From: Corallochytrium limacisporum
Taxonomy: Eukaryota; Opisthokonta
DNA length: 41,467 nucleotides
Reading direction: 5' to 3'
NCBI GenBank assembly: GCA_002811645.1
Contig: PDIP01000011.1
Span: 60,372 to 101,838, forward strand
Below, one piece after another: positions 27,017 through 36,834 of the stretch (its first letter is position 1; each line of letters begins with the position of its first letter). The notes under the pieces were generated by a model. The model worked only from the letters and a program-made list of their open reading frames with translations, made no database searches and was not told where the DNA came from. The position numbers and the translations under genes were made by a program.

Positions 27017-28507
27017 CTATGCATGTTTTGTAATTACTGCGATGAAAAATCCGATTGACTCATCCTCTCTGCCTGGTTCGAAACGCTGAACCATGTCAGC
27101 AGGCACTTCATCGCCCAGGTAGCTTTGCATGCCTGGTCCCGCTAGGCGGTACTTCGGAGCCTTAAGGCGGAATCCCTCCCGAAAGAGTCGCTGATGACAG
27201 GCTGCAATCACTGCCTCGTTCTCCAGAGGATTAATGGTACACGTACTGTACACTAAGGTTCCCCCTGATGTCAGGCGTTTGAATGCAGCCTCAAGGATCT
27301 TGCGCTGATAGTCCCCGTTTCTCGACACATCGTTCAGAGTGACTCCAGTGCGTATTTCAGGTCTCTGGCCAAGAGCCGAGCAGGGTGCATCCACCAAGAT
27401 GCGGTCAAAGACTTCGTCAGTTTTCCACTTGAGCACATCCCCTGTACGCACATCAACCAGCTCTGGCAGATTGAGGTCGAACTGACCCAATAGATTCCGG
27501 ACATACTGTGCACGTTTCTTCGAACGTTCAACACCAACAAGAGGCTGCCAGTGTGCACGGCCTGTGTCTCCTTCCCTGCTGTCGTCACGAATACGCTTCA
27601 GAATCGATGCAATGGCTGTGGTCTTGCCACCGGGTCCGCAGCACAGATCAGCGACCCGTAAATCCGGACGGTCCAACTGCAGCTCGTAGACTGCTGCAAT
27701 GGAAGGGATATTCTGCGGGTAGACCATCTTTGTCACATCTACTTCGATCTCTTCATCAGTCGTGCTCCGTTCCACACCTTCTGCAGCTTCCTCGGCGGGA
27801 AAGAAGTGATCAAAGCTGGGGGATGAGTAGAAGACTTCTTGCATGACCACACCCACACCACGCCAATTGGGTTCCTGTCCGTCCTCGTCCCTTCCAAAAA
27901 CGTCCTCACGGCCGACCAGAGCTGTACCATTGCCAATGAAGATCGGTTGTTCAATCGCTTCTGCCACCTTCCGAGCTGCTCTCAGCATTTTCCCACTCAC
28001 ATCAACATACACGCTGACCCGATCCCCACTTTCTACGGCCTGTGTCATGCCTAGTATACCACGGGCGTAGATGTGGCTTCCTCTCAGGACACTGCGTCCG
28101 CAACGGTGGTCTACAAAGACACGATGGAATTCGTCCAGCGGTTCCAGCTCCGTCTCGGATCGGTAGGAAGTAGGTGCAACCAACGTGTAAGGAAGGATGG
28201 GATGAGGTTCCCATTTCGTTGTGATCACAGACTTCCCGACTTTTGGTTGTATGGATGTGGCCCGTGGTAGACAGTTGATCGCCGCCAATACCTCGTCGAC
28301 ATTCTTAGCGCTCGACGGATTCACGCGTAGCGAGCTCAGAGTCGGCTGGTGAGCCAGAGACTCCAAAGTCCGCTTAAAGCAGAAGGTGTCCACTTCCTTA
28401 GCATAAAGATCCGCCAGGAACTTGAGCACATCATCTGCAACACGCACTTTGGCCAACGGGTGTCTTGCTCGCATCTCTACTCCGTCACCCATGGTCATCC
28501 AGTGCAT
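27017..28507 (-). CDS. NSUN6: RNA cytosine-5 methyltransferase NSUN6
   Basis: 496 aa from the ATG at 28507; the frame continues upstream only to a TTG at 28546. NSUN6 methylates C72 in the acceptor stem of tRNA-Cys and tRNA-Thr in animals, and some mRNAs. An N-terminal region (LRVNPSSAKNVDEVL, about 60-74) matches the NSUN6 fold. A PUA domain lies at about 137-232, with RGSHIYARGI resembling human GAHVYAPGI. The catalytic core has motif I CCGPGGKTT (289-297), DAPCS with C376, and STCTINPLENEA with the nucleophile C423. IGFFIAVITK at the end matches the human C-terminus. Inserts are present, for example 245-265. Both catalytic cysteines are intact. Further ATGs (28498, 28492) close to the chosen one leave the exact start open. 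Confidence 0.93.
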   Translation of the reverse strand: MHWMTMGDGVEMRARHPLAKVRVADDVLKFLADLYAKEVDTFCFKRTLESLAHQPTLSSLRVNPSSAKNVDEVLAAINCLPRATSIQPKVGKSVITTKWEPHPILPYTLVAPTSYRSETELEPLDEFHRVFVDHRCGRSVLRGSHIYARGILGMTQAVESGDRVSVYVDVSGKMLRAARKVAEAIEQPIFIGNGTALVGREDVFGRDEDGQEPNWRGVGVVMQEVFYSSPSFDHFFPAEEAAEGVERSTTDEEIEVDVTKMVYPQNIPSIAAVYELQLDRPDLRVADLCCGPGGKTTAIASILKRIRDDSREGDTGRAHWQPLVGVERSKKRAQYVRNLLGQFDLNLPELVDVRTGDVLKWKTDEVFDRILVDAPCSALGQRPEIRTGVTLNDVSRNGDYQRKILEAAFKRLTSGGTLVYSTCTINPLENEAVIAACHQRLFREGFRLKAPKYRLAGPGMQSYLGDEVPADMVQRFEPGREDESIGFFIAVITKHA

Positions 28508-29587
28508 TCTTGCGGACTGCCAATATGCTACCCCCCGGAGGCTCAAGGATCCCTCCCCTGTGCGCTCTACCAGAACAGTTTTGTAAGGCTATCGCAGCTC
28601 TGTAATTACAGTTGCCCTGAGTCAGACATTTTCAGCATTTCAATCGTCTAAGTACCCAAGATTGTCTCTCCCAGCTGTCTGCATGCCGTGCTTGCGTCGG
28701 CCAGTGAGGATCGTAAGTGGGGCCCACCTAACTCTCTCCACTTTGACCCGCACCGTGTCCCTAAGCGCACGCCAGAATTAGCCCCCCCCTCTGCATCTGA
28801 AGCAGCTCCCCCCCCTGCATCAGAAGCAGCCCCCCCCCCGGGGTCCCGCTCTCTTGTGGGTATCCCAAGCTCAATCCACGAGGCCAGAGGGATGTCTTGA
28901 GTCCCGCGCTTCCCATTCTACAGCCTGTACCTTTTTTTTGCTATTCTATTTTGCCTAGGAAGGGAAGGTCAGCGAAAAGACTGTGGTTATGCAATCGCGG
29001 CAGGCGCAAACAGGGAGGTAAAACCGGAGAGGGCTGTGCTTCTTAAGAAGTATCGTAATCATTCTCGGGCCTAGGACCGCGTTATTTTTTTTTTTGTCTT
29101 CTGTACTTTGCCCATCCTTAGAGTCGTTTCCATGGACCATTCGTTCGTCGTTGTACTTTCAGTACTGAAACCGCGACCCATTCCTTCTCGCCAGCAGCTT
29201 TCCCACCCCTGAGGTCTCTGTGGCCGCAGTGTTGCCAACCTTTGAGGACCTTTACCCGCCATGACCTAGCGGTTGCCTTTGACCAGGTTGAACAAACAGG
29301 TATACAACAATCTGAGTCGCTTGCGATATCAAAGCCGTTGCTGTGTTTAATTGTGCATTCAAACGGGTTACGTAACGTGTGCGACGGGTCACGACAAGAT
29401 TGACTAGGGGAGCAATTAACCACCAACGGCCAGCAACACTCGTGTCCGCTGGAGTGTGCAATATTTTAATAGGCGTCGACCAAAACCGTGTAGCTCGACG
29501 GTAAGACCCTCATGGATTGGTCAACATATACACTCTGGGTGACAACCAAACGTTTACAGTGAAAGTGGTCCCAATCTAAGTGACCAA
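28508..29587. other. Divergent intergenic between NSUN6 and the SLC35 gene
   Basis: 1.08 kb shared by two head-to-head genes. At 28782-28843 three C runs (C8, C8, C10) are separated by near-identical spacers CTGCATCTGAAGCAG and TGCATCAGAAGCAG, about 275 bp upstream of NSUN6. A T11 run lies at about 29083-29094. No gene is credible. Confidence 0.5.
28782..28843. repeat. Poly-C tracts separated by a repeated GCATCxGAAGCAG spacer
   Basis: C8 (28782-28789), spacer, C8 (28808-28815), spacer, C10 (28830-28839) then G4. The spacers share TGCATC(T/A)GAAGCAG. This is a short imperfect tandem array of a C-tract unit, and it sits in the promoter region of NSUN6. Confidence 0.7.
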
Positions 29588-30619
29588 ATGGAAAACATGA
29601 AACCATCCGGCGTTAACAACGCTGGTATTCAGACCGCGTCCTTTGTAGTTGTGACGCTGCTGACATGCAGCTACAGTCTCTTGGTCGAGGGATCTAAGAA
29701 TGATGCGACTAATGGATATGCATACGACTCTGCCACAGTTGTTGTTGCAGCAGAAATGTTCAAATGGGGCCTGAGTGCCTTTCTGTTGAATCGGGATTTG
29801 AAATCGGGAAATCTGCCTTCTGGCCGTGAGGTCACCTTTACACAGAAGATAAACCAACAGTTCACAGCGCAAGAGCTGCTCAAGTATAGTGTACCGGGTC
29901 TGATATACTTTATCAATAACAATTTGGTCTTTCTGGCATTACGTCACTTGAGCCCGCCTAAGTACCAACTTCTGAGCAATTTCAAGATTGTGTCCACCGC
30001 GGTACTCTTCCGCGTCATCATGAACCGGCACCTCACTAACCACCAATGGATTGCTGTTATCCTCCTTACTGTTGGGTGTTGCATCCCCGAGCTTGATGCG
30101 CTGAACCGGAGCGAGAACGATGTGATTCATCTTAACGATGAACAGATTGAACCCATTCCAGTGGCCAATACTTTTGGAGAGTTTATCGGTCTCGGTGTGG
30201 TTATTATTATCTCCCTGCTCAGTGCAGCTGCCGGTGTCTACACAGAGTGGATGCTAAAGGGCAGTCAGCAAAGCATTCACCTGGAGAACATGAAACTATA
30301 CACTTCTGGCATTGCCATGAACTTTGCGCTGCTCACCTACCGCAGGGGTATAAACATCGCCGGCTATTTCTTTGAGGGGTGGGACCTCGTCACTTTCATC
30401 ATCATGTTGAACCTTGCATTGAATGGTGTGGCCATATCCTTTGTCATGAAGTATGCAGACAACATTATCAAGCTGTTTGCAGGCGCCACTGCCATGTTCA
30501 TGAGCATGTTCCTCAGCTCTGTCTTCTTTGGCTACGAGGTTGATCCTCCCTTGGTTGCCGGTGCGACTGTGGTATCATGTGCTATGTACACTTACAGCGT
30601 GCGTGAAACCCAGACATAG
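29588..30619 (+). CDS. Nucleotide-sugar transporter, SLC35A family
   Basis: 343 aa. It is a Golgi/ER antiporter that brings UDP-sugars or CMP-sugars into the lumen in exchange for the nucleoside monophosphate. About ten hydrophobic segments are visible. Family blocks are VPGLIYFINNNLVFLAL (102-118), PKYQLLSNFKIVSTAV (124-139), GVYTEWMLKGS (216-226) and VMKYADNIIKLFAGA (286-300), the last one diagnostic of SLC35A1-A5. A long hydrophilic loop at 168-195 is normal for the family. The substrate is not readable; UDP-galactose, UDP-GlcNAc and CMP-linked sugars are all possible. The start has C at -3, weaker than most here, and the second Met (M4) is close by. Confidence 0.92.
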   Translation: MENMKPSGVNNAGIQTASFVVVTLLTCSYSLLVEGSKNDATNGYAYDSATVVVAAEMFKWGLSAFLLNRDLKSGNLPSGREVTFTQKINQQFTAQELLKYSVPGLIYFINNNLVFLALRHLSPPKYQLLSNFKIVSTAVLFRVIMNRHLTNHQWIAVILLTVGCCIPELDALNRSENDVIHLNDEQIEPIPVANTFGEFIGLGVVIIISLLSAAAGVYTEWMLKGSQQSIHLENMKLYTSGIAMNFALLTYRRGINIAGYFFEGWDLVTFIIMLNLALNGVAISFVMKYADNIIKLFAGATAMFMSMFLSSVFFGYEVDPPLVAGATVVSCAMYTYSVRETQT

Positions 30620-30979
30620 AGCAACTTAGCGCTTGTTCCTTTCGATTATAAACCGATGTAGTAAGCTCTTGACTTTCGTTGTGGATACCCTTGACTACGG
30701 ACCGAAAATGCATCGCCGAGCTAGCGAGGGCGACCCCCCGGGAGGGGGGGTCCGTCTAGTCTTCTCTCCCGCCGCAGCAGCTCCGAAGGGTTCCAAAGTG
30801 GGAATGGACTGGGCGATCTCCCACTGAGTCAAACGGGGCACCGGTCAGATGGTCGTTGACGTCGGAACGAGCTCGAGCGCCAGAAAGGTGCTATATGAAA
30901 GAAGGGCTCACGGATACATTTAATCAGTCAATGTGATGGAGAAAGTAGCAATAAAGGAGGCATAGAAGAAATAGCGACC
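30620..30979. other. Intergenic with inverted C/G repeat
   Basis: GACCCCCC (30732-30739) and GGGGGGTC (30745-30752) form an inverted repeat about 230 bp upstream of the dehydrogenase start. I see no gene; the 64-codon frame at 30633 has no features. Confidence 0.5.
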
Positions 30980-31809
30980 ATGTTCAGAGTCTTGGGGTCA
31001 CCGAGTCCGTTGTTGACACCGTCAGGTATGGGCACAGCTCTTGCTCGACGTTCTTTCACGGACGGCCAGCGCAAGCCCGACGACTACCAGTGCGCGGTAA
31101 TCCAGGGGGCTAGCAGAGGCATTGGATTGACTTGGGTGAAACACTTATTGCAGAGAGATTGTCCGAAGGTCTATGCAACCTGCCGAAACATCGAGGGCTC
31201 CAGGGGTCTGAAGCACCTACAGCTGGCTTATGCAGACAGACTGACTGTACTCCAGCTGGATCTCACAGATGAAGATAGCATTTTGCAAGCAGCCAAGGCT
31301 GTGAAGGCAAATCACAAGGAGGTTGACCTGCTGATCGCCTAGACGTCCTCGCGGAGACGACCATTCGTAAACTGTCAGCTCGAGGTGCTCTGAACACATA
31401 CGCCATCAACACAGTAGGTCCCATGCTCGTACTCAAGCATTTCCTTCCTTTGCTTACTGCTGGCAAAAACCTGAGTGTGAGTGCGTCGATCAGCGCCCGA
31501 GTAGGGTCCATCAGTGACAATGGCATCGGTGGGTGGTACTCGTATCGAGCAAGCAAGGCAGCGCTGAACCAAATGAACAAATGCTTGGCCGTGGAGGTTG
31601 GACGGAACAAGAAGTCATTATGCACTATTGTTCTGCACCCTGGAACGGTGGACACTGATTTATCAGCACCGTACCAGAAGGGAGTCCCGGAGGGCAAAGT
31701 ATTCACTAAGGAGTACAGTGTGGATCAGATGATGAAGATCTGCAACGCGGTAGATGAGGAAGACAGTGGGAAGTTCTACGCTTGGGATGGTAAAGAGGTT
31801 CCATACTGA
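30980..31809 (+). pseudogene. Short-chain dehydrogenase/reductase (C-factor/sniffer type) split by a frameshift
   Basis: Two frames together make one SDR. The first (30980-31342, 120 codons) has a possible mitochondrial leader (ALARRSF), the nucleotide-binding motif GASRGIG at 43-49 and the D-L-T-D stretch (94-97). It ends KEVDLLIA at a TAG (31340-31342). The second resumes at 31342 in another frame with DVLAETTIRKLSARGALNTY. It carries the catalytic YRASK (tyrosine codon at 31543-31545) and HPGTVDTDLSAPY, and stops at 31809. Relatives have about eight residues at the junction, including the NNAG/TSG-type motif, where only two bases remain here. A loss of roughly 22 bp is the simplest reading. 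No plausible GT-AG intron fits. A sequencing error cannot be excluded, but loss of that motif would also damage the enzyme. Confidence 0.75.
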
Positions 31810-31858
31810 TGTTTGAAATGTTCAATATAACTAAAAATTGTAAAAAGCCAATAGTATC

Positions 31859-31900
31859 GCCAGACTAGACTAATTTTCTTTATTGGGTTCCTAGTCTGGC
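31859..31900. terminator. 10-bp perfect hairpin with AATAAA in its loop, between convergent genes
   Basis: GCCAGACTAG (31859-31868) is an exact reverse complement of CTAGTCTGGC (31891-31900). The 22-base loop holds TTTATT at 31879-31884, which reads AATAAA in the transcript of the secreted-protein gene (minus strand), 36 nt after its stop. It looks like a structured 3'-end signal. Confidence 0.6.
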
Positions 31901-31919
31901 TCCTGTGTGGCCAAAACCC

Positions 31920-32789
31920 TTAACTCGGTTGCGACGGAGGCTGGGGGCAGTTGACTGAAACTGTTGCCATACCATCCGCGTTCAGGGCAACGAGCTGATT
32001 AATGGCGAAGTTTACAGTGGAGCCGACGATGTTCTCGCAATAGTTGAGGTAGTAGCCGTCGGGGTACTCTGGTCCACCTGGGTACAACCAACCGTAATAC
32101 TTACCGTTGGCGTCCGTGTAGCCTTCGGCATCGGCATTTGCGACAATGTCTCCAGGAGGACAGCCACCGCAGCTGGATGCATGCCACACGTCAGAGATCA
32201 GCACCATCTGTTCACCTTCTGAGAAAGCCAAATCGAGATTTTGGGTGCAGATATTGCCAAGAGGGGAGGAAGTGCAGTCAACGTTAGAATAGCCATCAAT
32301 GGTGACGTTTGCGTTACCGTGGCTAAAGTCTTCCGTGAAGTTGGCGTAGTGTACCTTGCCGTCACACATTGTGGACTTGACGAAGTATTTCTGATCATAA
32401 TCACCCTGCAAAGAGCTGGTGAGCACACTACGGTATGGGAAATTATGAACACCTGGCCGGGTGATCTCCTTGCAGGTTACATTGGGATGGCATTTGGCGA
32501 GGTCACAGAGGGGACCGGTCTTAACGTCAAAGCCGTCGATAGGGAACGCGTAGATGTCCTGCTGGACGCAGAAATAACTGTCCCCTTCCGGAACGAATAC
32601 CTCAGCTGTAGCGCTAAGATACTCGTACTTGTAGTTTCTGTTTGATTGCAAGAAGTAGGGCGTGATGGCTTCCTGCCAATTGAAAGTGGTATCTGTGACG
32701 TGGGGAAATTGATCCGGGCAAGGCCTGCTCATGCCGTGGGCGGTGGCCACGAGGGCAAGGCCGAGGATGGTAACCTTGGAAGTGTTCAT
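31920..32789 (-). CDS. Secreted cysteine-rich glycoprotein of unknown function
   Basis: 289 aa. I do not recognise the family. A clear signal peptide (KVTILGLALVATAHG, about 5-19) precedes a mature chain with twelve cysteines (24, 74, 95, 100, 106, 142, 172, 181, 207, 210, 251, 281), an even number consistent with six disulfides. Sequons N103VT, N150FT and N161VT suggest N-glycosylation. There is no transmembrane segment or lipid-anchor tail; the end is Pro/Ser-rich. Many Tyr, Gly and Asp residues recur in 220-250. Rare codons are avoided in the last two thirds, as in RPL9, which suggests high expression. A TATA-like TATTTAAAT lies at 32892-32900, about 105 nt upstream, with C12 at 33100-33111. 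Possible roles include a wall or matrix component or a secreted binding protein; none is supported directly. Confidence 0.85.
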   Translation of the reverse strand: MNTSKVTILGLALVATAHGMSRPCPDQFPHVTDTTFNWQEAITPYFLQSNRNYKYEYLSATAEVFVPEGDSYFCVQQDIYAFPIDGFDVKTGPLCDLAKCHPNVTCKEITRPGVHNFPYRSVLTSSLQGDYDQKYFVKSTMCDGKVHYANFTEDFSHGNANVTIDGYSNVDCTSSPLGNICTQNLDLAFSEGEQMVLISDVWHASSCGGCPPGDIVANADAEGYTDANGKYYGWLYPGGPEYPDGYYLNYCENIVGSTVNFAINQLVALNADGMATVSVNCPQPPSQPS

Positions 32790-32891
32790 GATGTAATGTG
32801 GAGACTATTCATAAACTGAATTCTACAAATTTTTGTCTGCGCTTGATGCTGATCCATCTTCCATTTCCTCCTCTACATGTGTCCGATCCAC

Positions 32892-32900
32892 ATTTAAATA
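32892..32900 (-). promoter_or_regulatory. TATA-like box of the secreted-protein gene
   Basis: TATTTAAAT on the minus strand, about 105 nt before the start codon. The distance fits a TATA box with a short leader. Few other genes here have one. Confidence 0.4.
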
Positions 32901-33099
32901 CCCTTTTGAGTCGTCAAGTTCCTTGTCACATATTTGAGCGTGGTCCAATACAAAGAAAAAACTCGAGGATATCCCCACAATAATTTAGTAACGACTCGGA
33001 GTTCGACGTCTAATTCATAAAACAGCCTCGCAAGTCTAATCATTGTGTAACCTTTCACCAGTCTTGGGTGTGGTGGAGTACATCACTTTGTTGCCCTTT

Positions 33100-33111
33100 C
33101 CCCCCCCCCCC
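33100..33111. repeat. C12 run upstream of the secreted-protein gene
   Basis: Twelve consecutive C, about 310 bp upstream of the start of the minus-strand secreted-protein gene. It belongs to the general class of G/C runs in front of genes. Confidence 0.75.
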
Positions 33112-35303
33112 ACGTACCCAAAGTCCCGCTGGCAGGCTGATACCTACACTATTAACGATTAGTGAACCCGCCCGCTTCGCGCCGTCCCCGTTTAGGAAGT
33201 TTTTTTTTGCTGCGGAAGCATAACGGTTAAAAGGTTAGGTGAGGCTCAGAGGCGAACTGCTGGCAACAGAGTCACTGCGACTGGGGCCTGGTACTATTTG
33301 CTGCATTGCACCGTCGGTGGGTTTTTTGTTAGACAAACCCTCCCCGCTTCAAACCCCTTCTTACCCCCTCCCTCCCTTTTCAAGAACGTCGGCTGTTGCT
33401 TTCAGCCCGGCCTGCTTTACTGTACTGGACTATCGAGAGGAACGAACTTTCTTCAGGAACCGCTCCCTGTTCCACCGTACTCGAATAAATGGCGTTCGTT
33501 TTCGAATGCGAGGAGGGGGGTATCACCCATAATTTGGGTAGCTGCTGAGCCGGGCTTCTGTAGAATTTTCTCTGCCGGCGACGGGAGGGCGAGACAACCC
33601 GCAGTTGTGTGGCAAAGTCATGCCTGTGCTTCGATTCTATTCCCTTTATACTCACAGGATGCGGAACAGTGAAAAGTTTGTCCCGATGCACACAATTGAT
33701 TCCCAAAAGGGGGAAAGTCCAGACGTGATGATGGTTGATGTTTGAGTGGCCTGAATTGAGCTACAATCGGCGGTGCATGAGCAAGCATGCAATATGCCAC
33801 GAACCTATACACTCACTCTATCACCTCATAGAGGACAGTGAACTATGCATGGTGTATACTACGCCTATAACTCATTATGAAATTTGACCTTGTCAATGTA
33901 TGCTTTGACCAACTGCGTGCTCAAGACCAATTGTTGAAGACGGAAAATGCCACGGTTGGTGGTACGAACAATATACTGATGTGTTGCCGCAGAGCCAATA
34001 CCCTTCAGAGAACCGGGGTGTGGGCGTGGTTGGCGTGCACATAGCAAAACCATGGCCTGCAGGGTCAGACAGCTGCGACATAATTTGTTACGTCCCTTGA
34101 TATCTCCTAAATACCCGCAAGGATGGTTGAATATGGACAGGTCACGGACATTCAATAGATTTGCCGTCCAATGCAAGCTAGTAGTTCTGTTACAATTGAC
34201 TGTGGCTATTCCAGCACCCGCCGGGGCGAATAGTAGATTCAGATAGTCTCGTAGGAAGTACACAGCAGAACGGGGACCGGCAGTTGCGGGCGTTGGGTAC
34301 TCCACAGCAGCAGAGTGCCCGCGAACGGTTTTGCGCTTGCCCGGCAGAAGGCATTTCCCTCTAGCAACCCTCAATTGCAGTGTTGATGTCCCCTGGGAGT
34401 CGTGCGGGCGCCCTCTTACTGTCAGACTTGCGCACACCTGCCAACTTTTTCCTGTGGGCCCGGTTTGTCGTTGTGGAAAACAGGCAGACACTTGCTCACT
34501 CGGGGCCAGTACGAGAAAAGTACGAGAAAAGTACAAGGTGTTCGCGCGTATGTCTCAGGAACAGATGCAGGCTCCATGGAAGCAAAGCACATATTGAGTC
34601 GTCGGTAAGACAAGAAAGGCGGGGACGGCAAGACACAAATATATTTTTTTTTCTTAAATCGAACCATCGAACCTGGAGCTTTCGCTGAATTGGCTACCAA
34701 ATACCTTCGAAAAGTTCTTCAATTTCATTGTAATTCCACTATATCATAAAGCAAATGTGGCGGCCGCTTGCCATTCACGTCCAGTTCCGACTGTACCTTG
34801 TTCACGAGCGCTGTGTTATATCACAAGGGACACTGACACGCTCTCGATGCCCGCCGTCCAGCCGCCCCCTGAAGTGCACCAATGCATGATAGTGACCCGA
34901 TTTCTCTATTGTGGTGAACTTAATAATACCCCCTTTTTATATATTCAACAAAGCTATCTGTCTTCACCCCAAGCTTGGGAGCGAGGGGGGAGGGGGGTTG
35001 GTTGCGGGCGGGTCTGGTGAGGTCATACCCTTTCCGAATAGTTGCTGGTTGGGGTGCGGAGATCGATCGAAGTGAACTCGATGTACGGCCTGAATGATGT
35101 TTCTTTTCACTGCTTGTATGGGATGCTCAAGGATTATGATGTTGGAGACCCTAGTCGTGTAGTTCTGACCACTCGCGGTCATAGCACACGGCCACCTCCG
35201 TTTGTGTTGGACCGTACGCGGCGCTGCCGCCCGATTGCCTTACATAATCTTTAGATACTCACAGGACGTCATCCATACCCAGAATTCTGGAAGAAATAGA
35301 TTC

Positions 35304-35309
35304 TTTATT
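35304..35309 (-). terminator. Candidate poly(A) signal of STE24
   Basis: AATAAA on the minus strand, 77 nt after the STE24 stop codon. Confidence 0.55.
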
Positions 35310-35385
35310 GTAGTTGGTCGGTCTCAGGATCTTGTGAGCTACCCATGTTTTCACCACGCATCTGTTCGGTTTTCATCTATCCTTC

Positions 35386-36834
35386 TTACGTGGATTTCTC
35401 CTTGCTGTTCTGAATTACCTCGATGCGCTCCAGCATGGGTGGATGACTGTACTTGCGGGTGCTGTAGAGCCAGTCCGGATCTGGGAACCCAAGGTTGTCT
35501 GCGTTGATCTTACGCAAAGCCGTTACCAGACTCTCCTTGAAGCCTTGGTCAATGGCATATCGGTCAGCTTGGAACTCAAAGGTACGGGACAGATAGTTCA
35601 GCACGAATCCAAAGATCTCAGACGGCAAAATCAATGCCCCTGTGGCAATCACATACATCCCAAAGATGATGGGCTTCTCGTGCTCAAATCCGATAGCCTT
35701 GTACAGATTGTCATAGTCCATCAGTGCAGCAATCACACTGAAAGTGAACAGGCTCACAATCTGCTGCAAGACAAAGAATAAGATAGTATGCATGTGGGCC
35801 CAGTGACCGAGTTCGTGGGCGAGGATGGCGCAGACCTCGCGATTGGTGCATCCCTCAGATTCTTCCTTATCATTGCGCTTCTTCTCCCTGTCTGGAAACA
35901 CTAGCTCTCTTGTCTTCAAGTCCACCAGAGTGTCGAAGAGTACGATGCGCTTCTCAATCAAACCAAAGAAGAATGCATTGGAATGATTGGACCGATTACT
36001 GGCGTCCATGACGAAGAGCTTGGCCAGTGGAAACTTGACTGACACAGCCAGGTTCTCAATGTCTGTCTTAAGGGAACCCTCCGGCATTTCCACGTAGTTA
36101 TCAAAGAGGGGTGCAATGTAAGCAGGGAAGATGCTTATCATGATCAAGCTGAAAACGAACACGAAGCCAGCAGCCATAAACACAACATACTCACCACCGT
36201 AACGCAGAATAGGAATCAGGATGGAGATAAGAATGGTCGTGAAGACGACGTTTAGAGCAAATTTCTTCAGTGTATCCCTGATCCAAAACGAAATGGTCTG
36301 GTTGTTGAACCCGTGGCGCTCCTCAATGACAAAATGATAGTAGTAATCCCAGACAGAGTCAAAGATCAGATCCCAGACCATGAACGCAGAAAGCACTAGG
36401 ATGGTCTGCAACACCTCGTAATCAGGCCGGGGAGTGAATCCGTACTGATCCATGTACTCACCTACAAGGCCCCAGACTACGGCATGCAACCCAAAGAACA
36501 GCCACACGGACTGCTCACATTGGCTGTAGAGCCCCTTGGCACAGCCAAAATAGTTTTTGTCCATGGAATATAGTCTACTACGCTCGTACTGCTCATCGTC
36601 CATGAGCAAGTGCACGTTCGGTTTTGGGGTCTCCTGTGCATACTTCACTCGTTGCCGATAGTTTAGGTACTGATCCCACAGTTGCTTGGTCCAGGTTAGT
36701 ACCAAAAGCGCATAAAGAACATCCTGGGGTGCCAACGACTCCAACCATGAACGTGGCCGCCGTTTCTCCACCAGGCCGATGTCAGCCAACAGAGAATCCA
36801 GAGACGAACCCAGCGATCCCAATACGTCACTCAT
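35386..36834 (-). CDS. STE24: CAAX prenyl protease 1, STE24/ZMPSTE24
   Basis: 482 aa from the ATG at 36834; a longer frame upstream starts only with TTG and is unlikely. STE24 is a zinc metalloprotease of the ER and inner nuclear membrane. It removes the last three residues of farnesylated CAAX proteins and clears clogged translocons. The zinc site HELGH is at 340-344 and the third ligand E420 lies in FEFQAD, almost the same positions as in human ZMPSTE24 (335-339 and 415). Multiple membrane segments flank the site, and SHPPMLERIE near the end is conserved. DVLYALLVLTWTKQLWDQYL near the N-terminus also matches. A charged loop (315-330, EKKRNDKEE) precedes the zinc site. All ligands are present. 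The start has G at -3. Confidence 0.96.
   Translation of the reverse strand: MSDVLGSLGSSLDSLLADIGLVEKRRPRSWLESLAPQDVLYALLVLTWTKQLWDQYLNYRQRVKYAQETPKPNVHLLMDDEQYERSRLYSMDKNYFGCAKGLYSQCEQSVWLFFGLHAVVWGLVGEYMDQYGFTPRPDYEVLQTILVLSAFMVWDLIFDSVWDYYYHFVIEERHGFNNQTISFWIRDTLKKFALNVVFTTILISILIPILRYGGEYVVFMAAGFVFVFSLIMISIFPAYIAPLFDNYVEMPEGSLKTDIENLAVSVKFPLAKLFVMDASNRSNHSNAFFFGLIEKRIVLFDTLVDLKTRELVFPDREKKRNDKEESEGCTNREVCAILAHELGHWAHMHTILFFVLQQIVSLFTFSVIAALMDYDNLYKAIGFEHEKPIIFGMYVIATGALILPSEIFGFVLNYLSRTFEFQADRYAIDQGFKESLVTALRKINADNLGFPDPDWLYSTRKYSHPPMLERIEVIQNSKEKST

Larger units (their letters stand above)
32790..35385. other. 2.6-kb gene-free region downstream of STE24
   Basis: No convincing gene. A minus-strand frame of 223 codons (33865-34536) begins with TTG, has no suitable ATG and matches no family. 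Visible items are the TATA-like element (32892-32900), C12 (33100-33111), GTACGAGAAAA repeated twice at 34509-34530, a T-rich run near 34643-34652, and G6-A-G6 at 34985-34997. AATAAA on the minus strand (35304-35309) lies 77 nt beyond the STE24 stop and is a likely poly(A) signal. Confidence 0.5.

Noticed and set aside
31343-31400. Intron explaining the dehydrogenase break
   Set aside because: The only GT...AG pair near the junction would be about 30 bp and does not restore the missing motif.
33865-34536. 223-codon minus-strand frame in the gene-free region
   Set aside because: It begins at TTG, has no suitable ATG, shows no recognisable domain, and its composition looks random. It could be a remnant, but I cannot support it.
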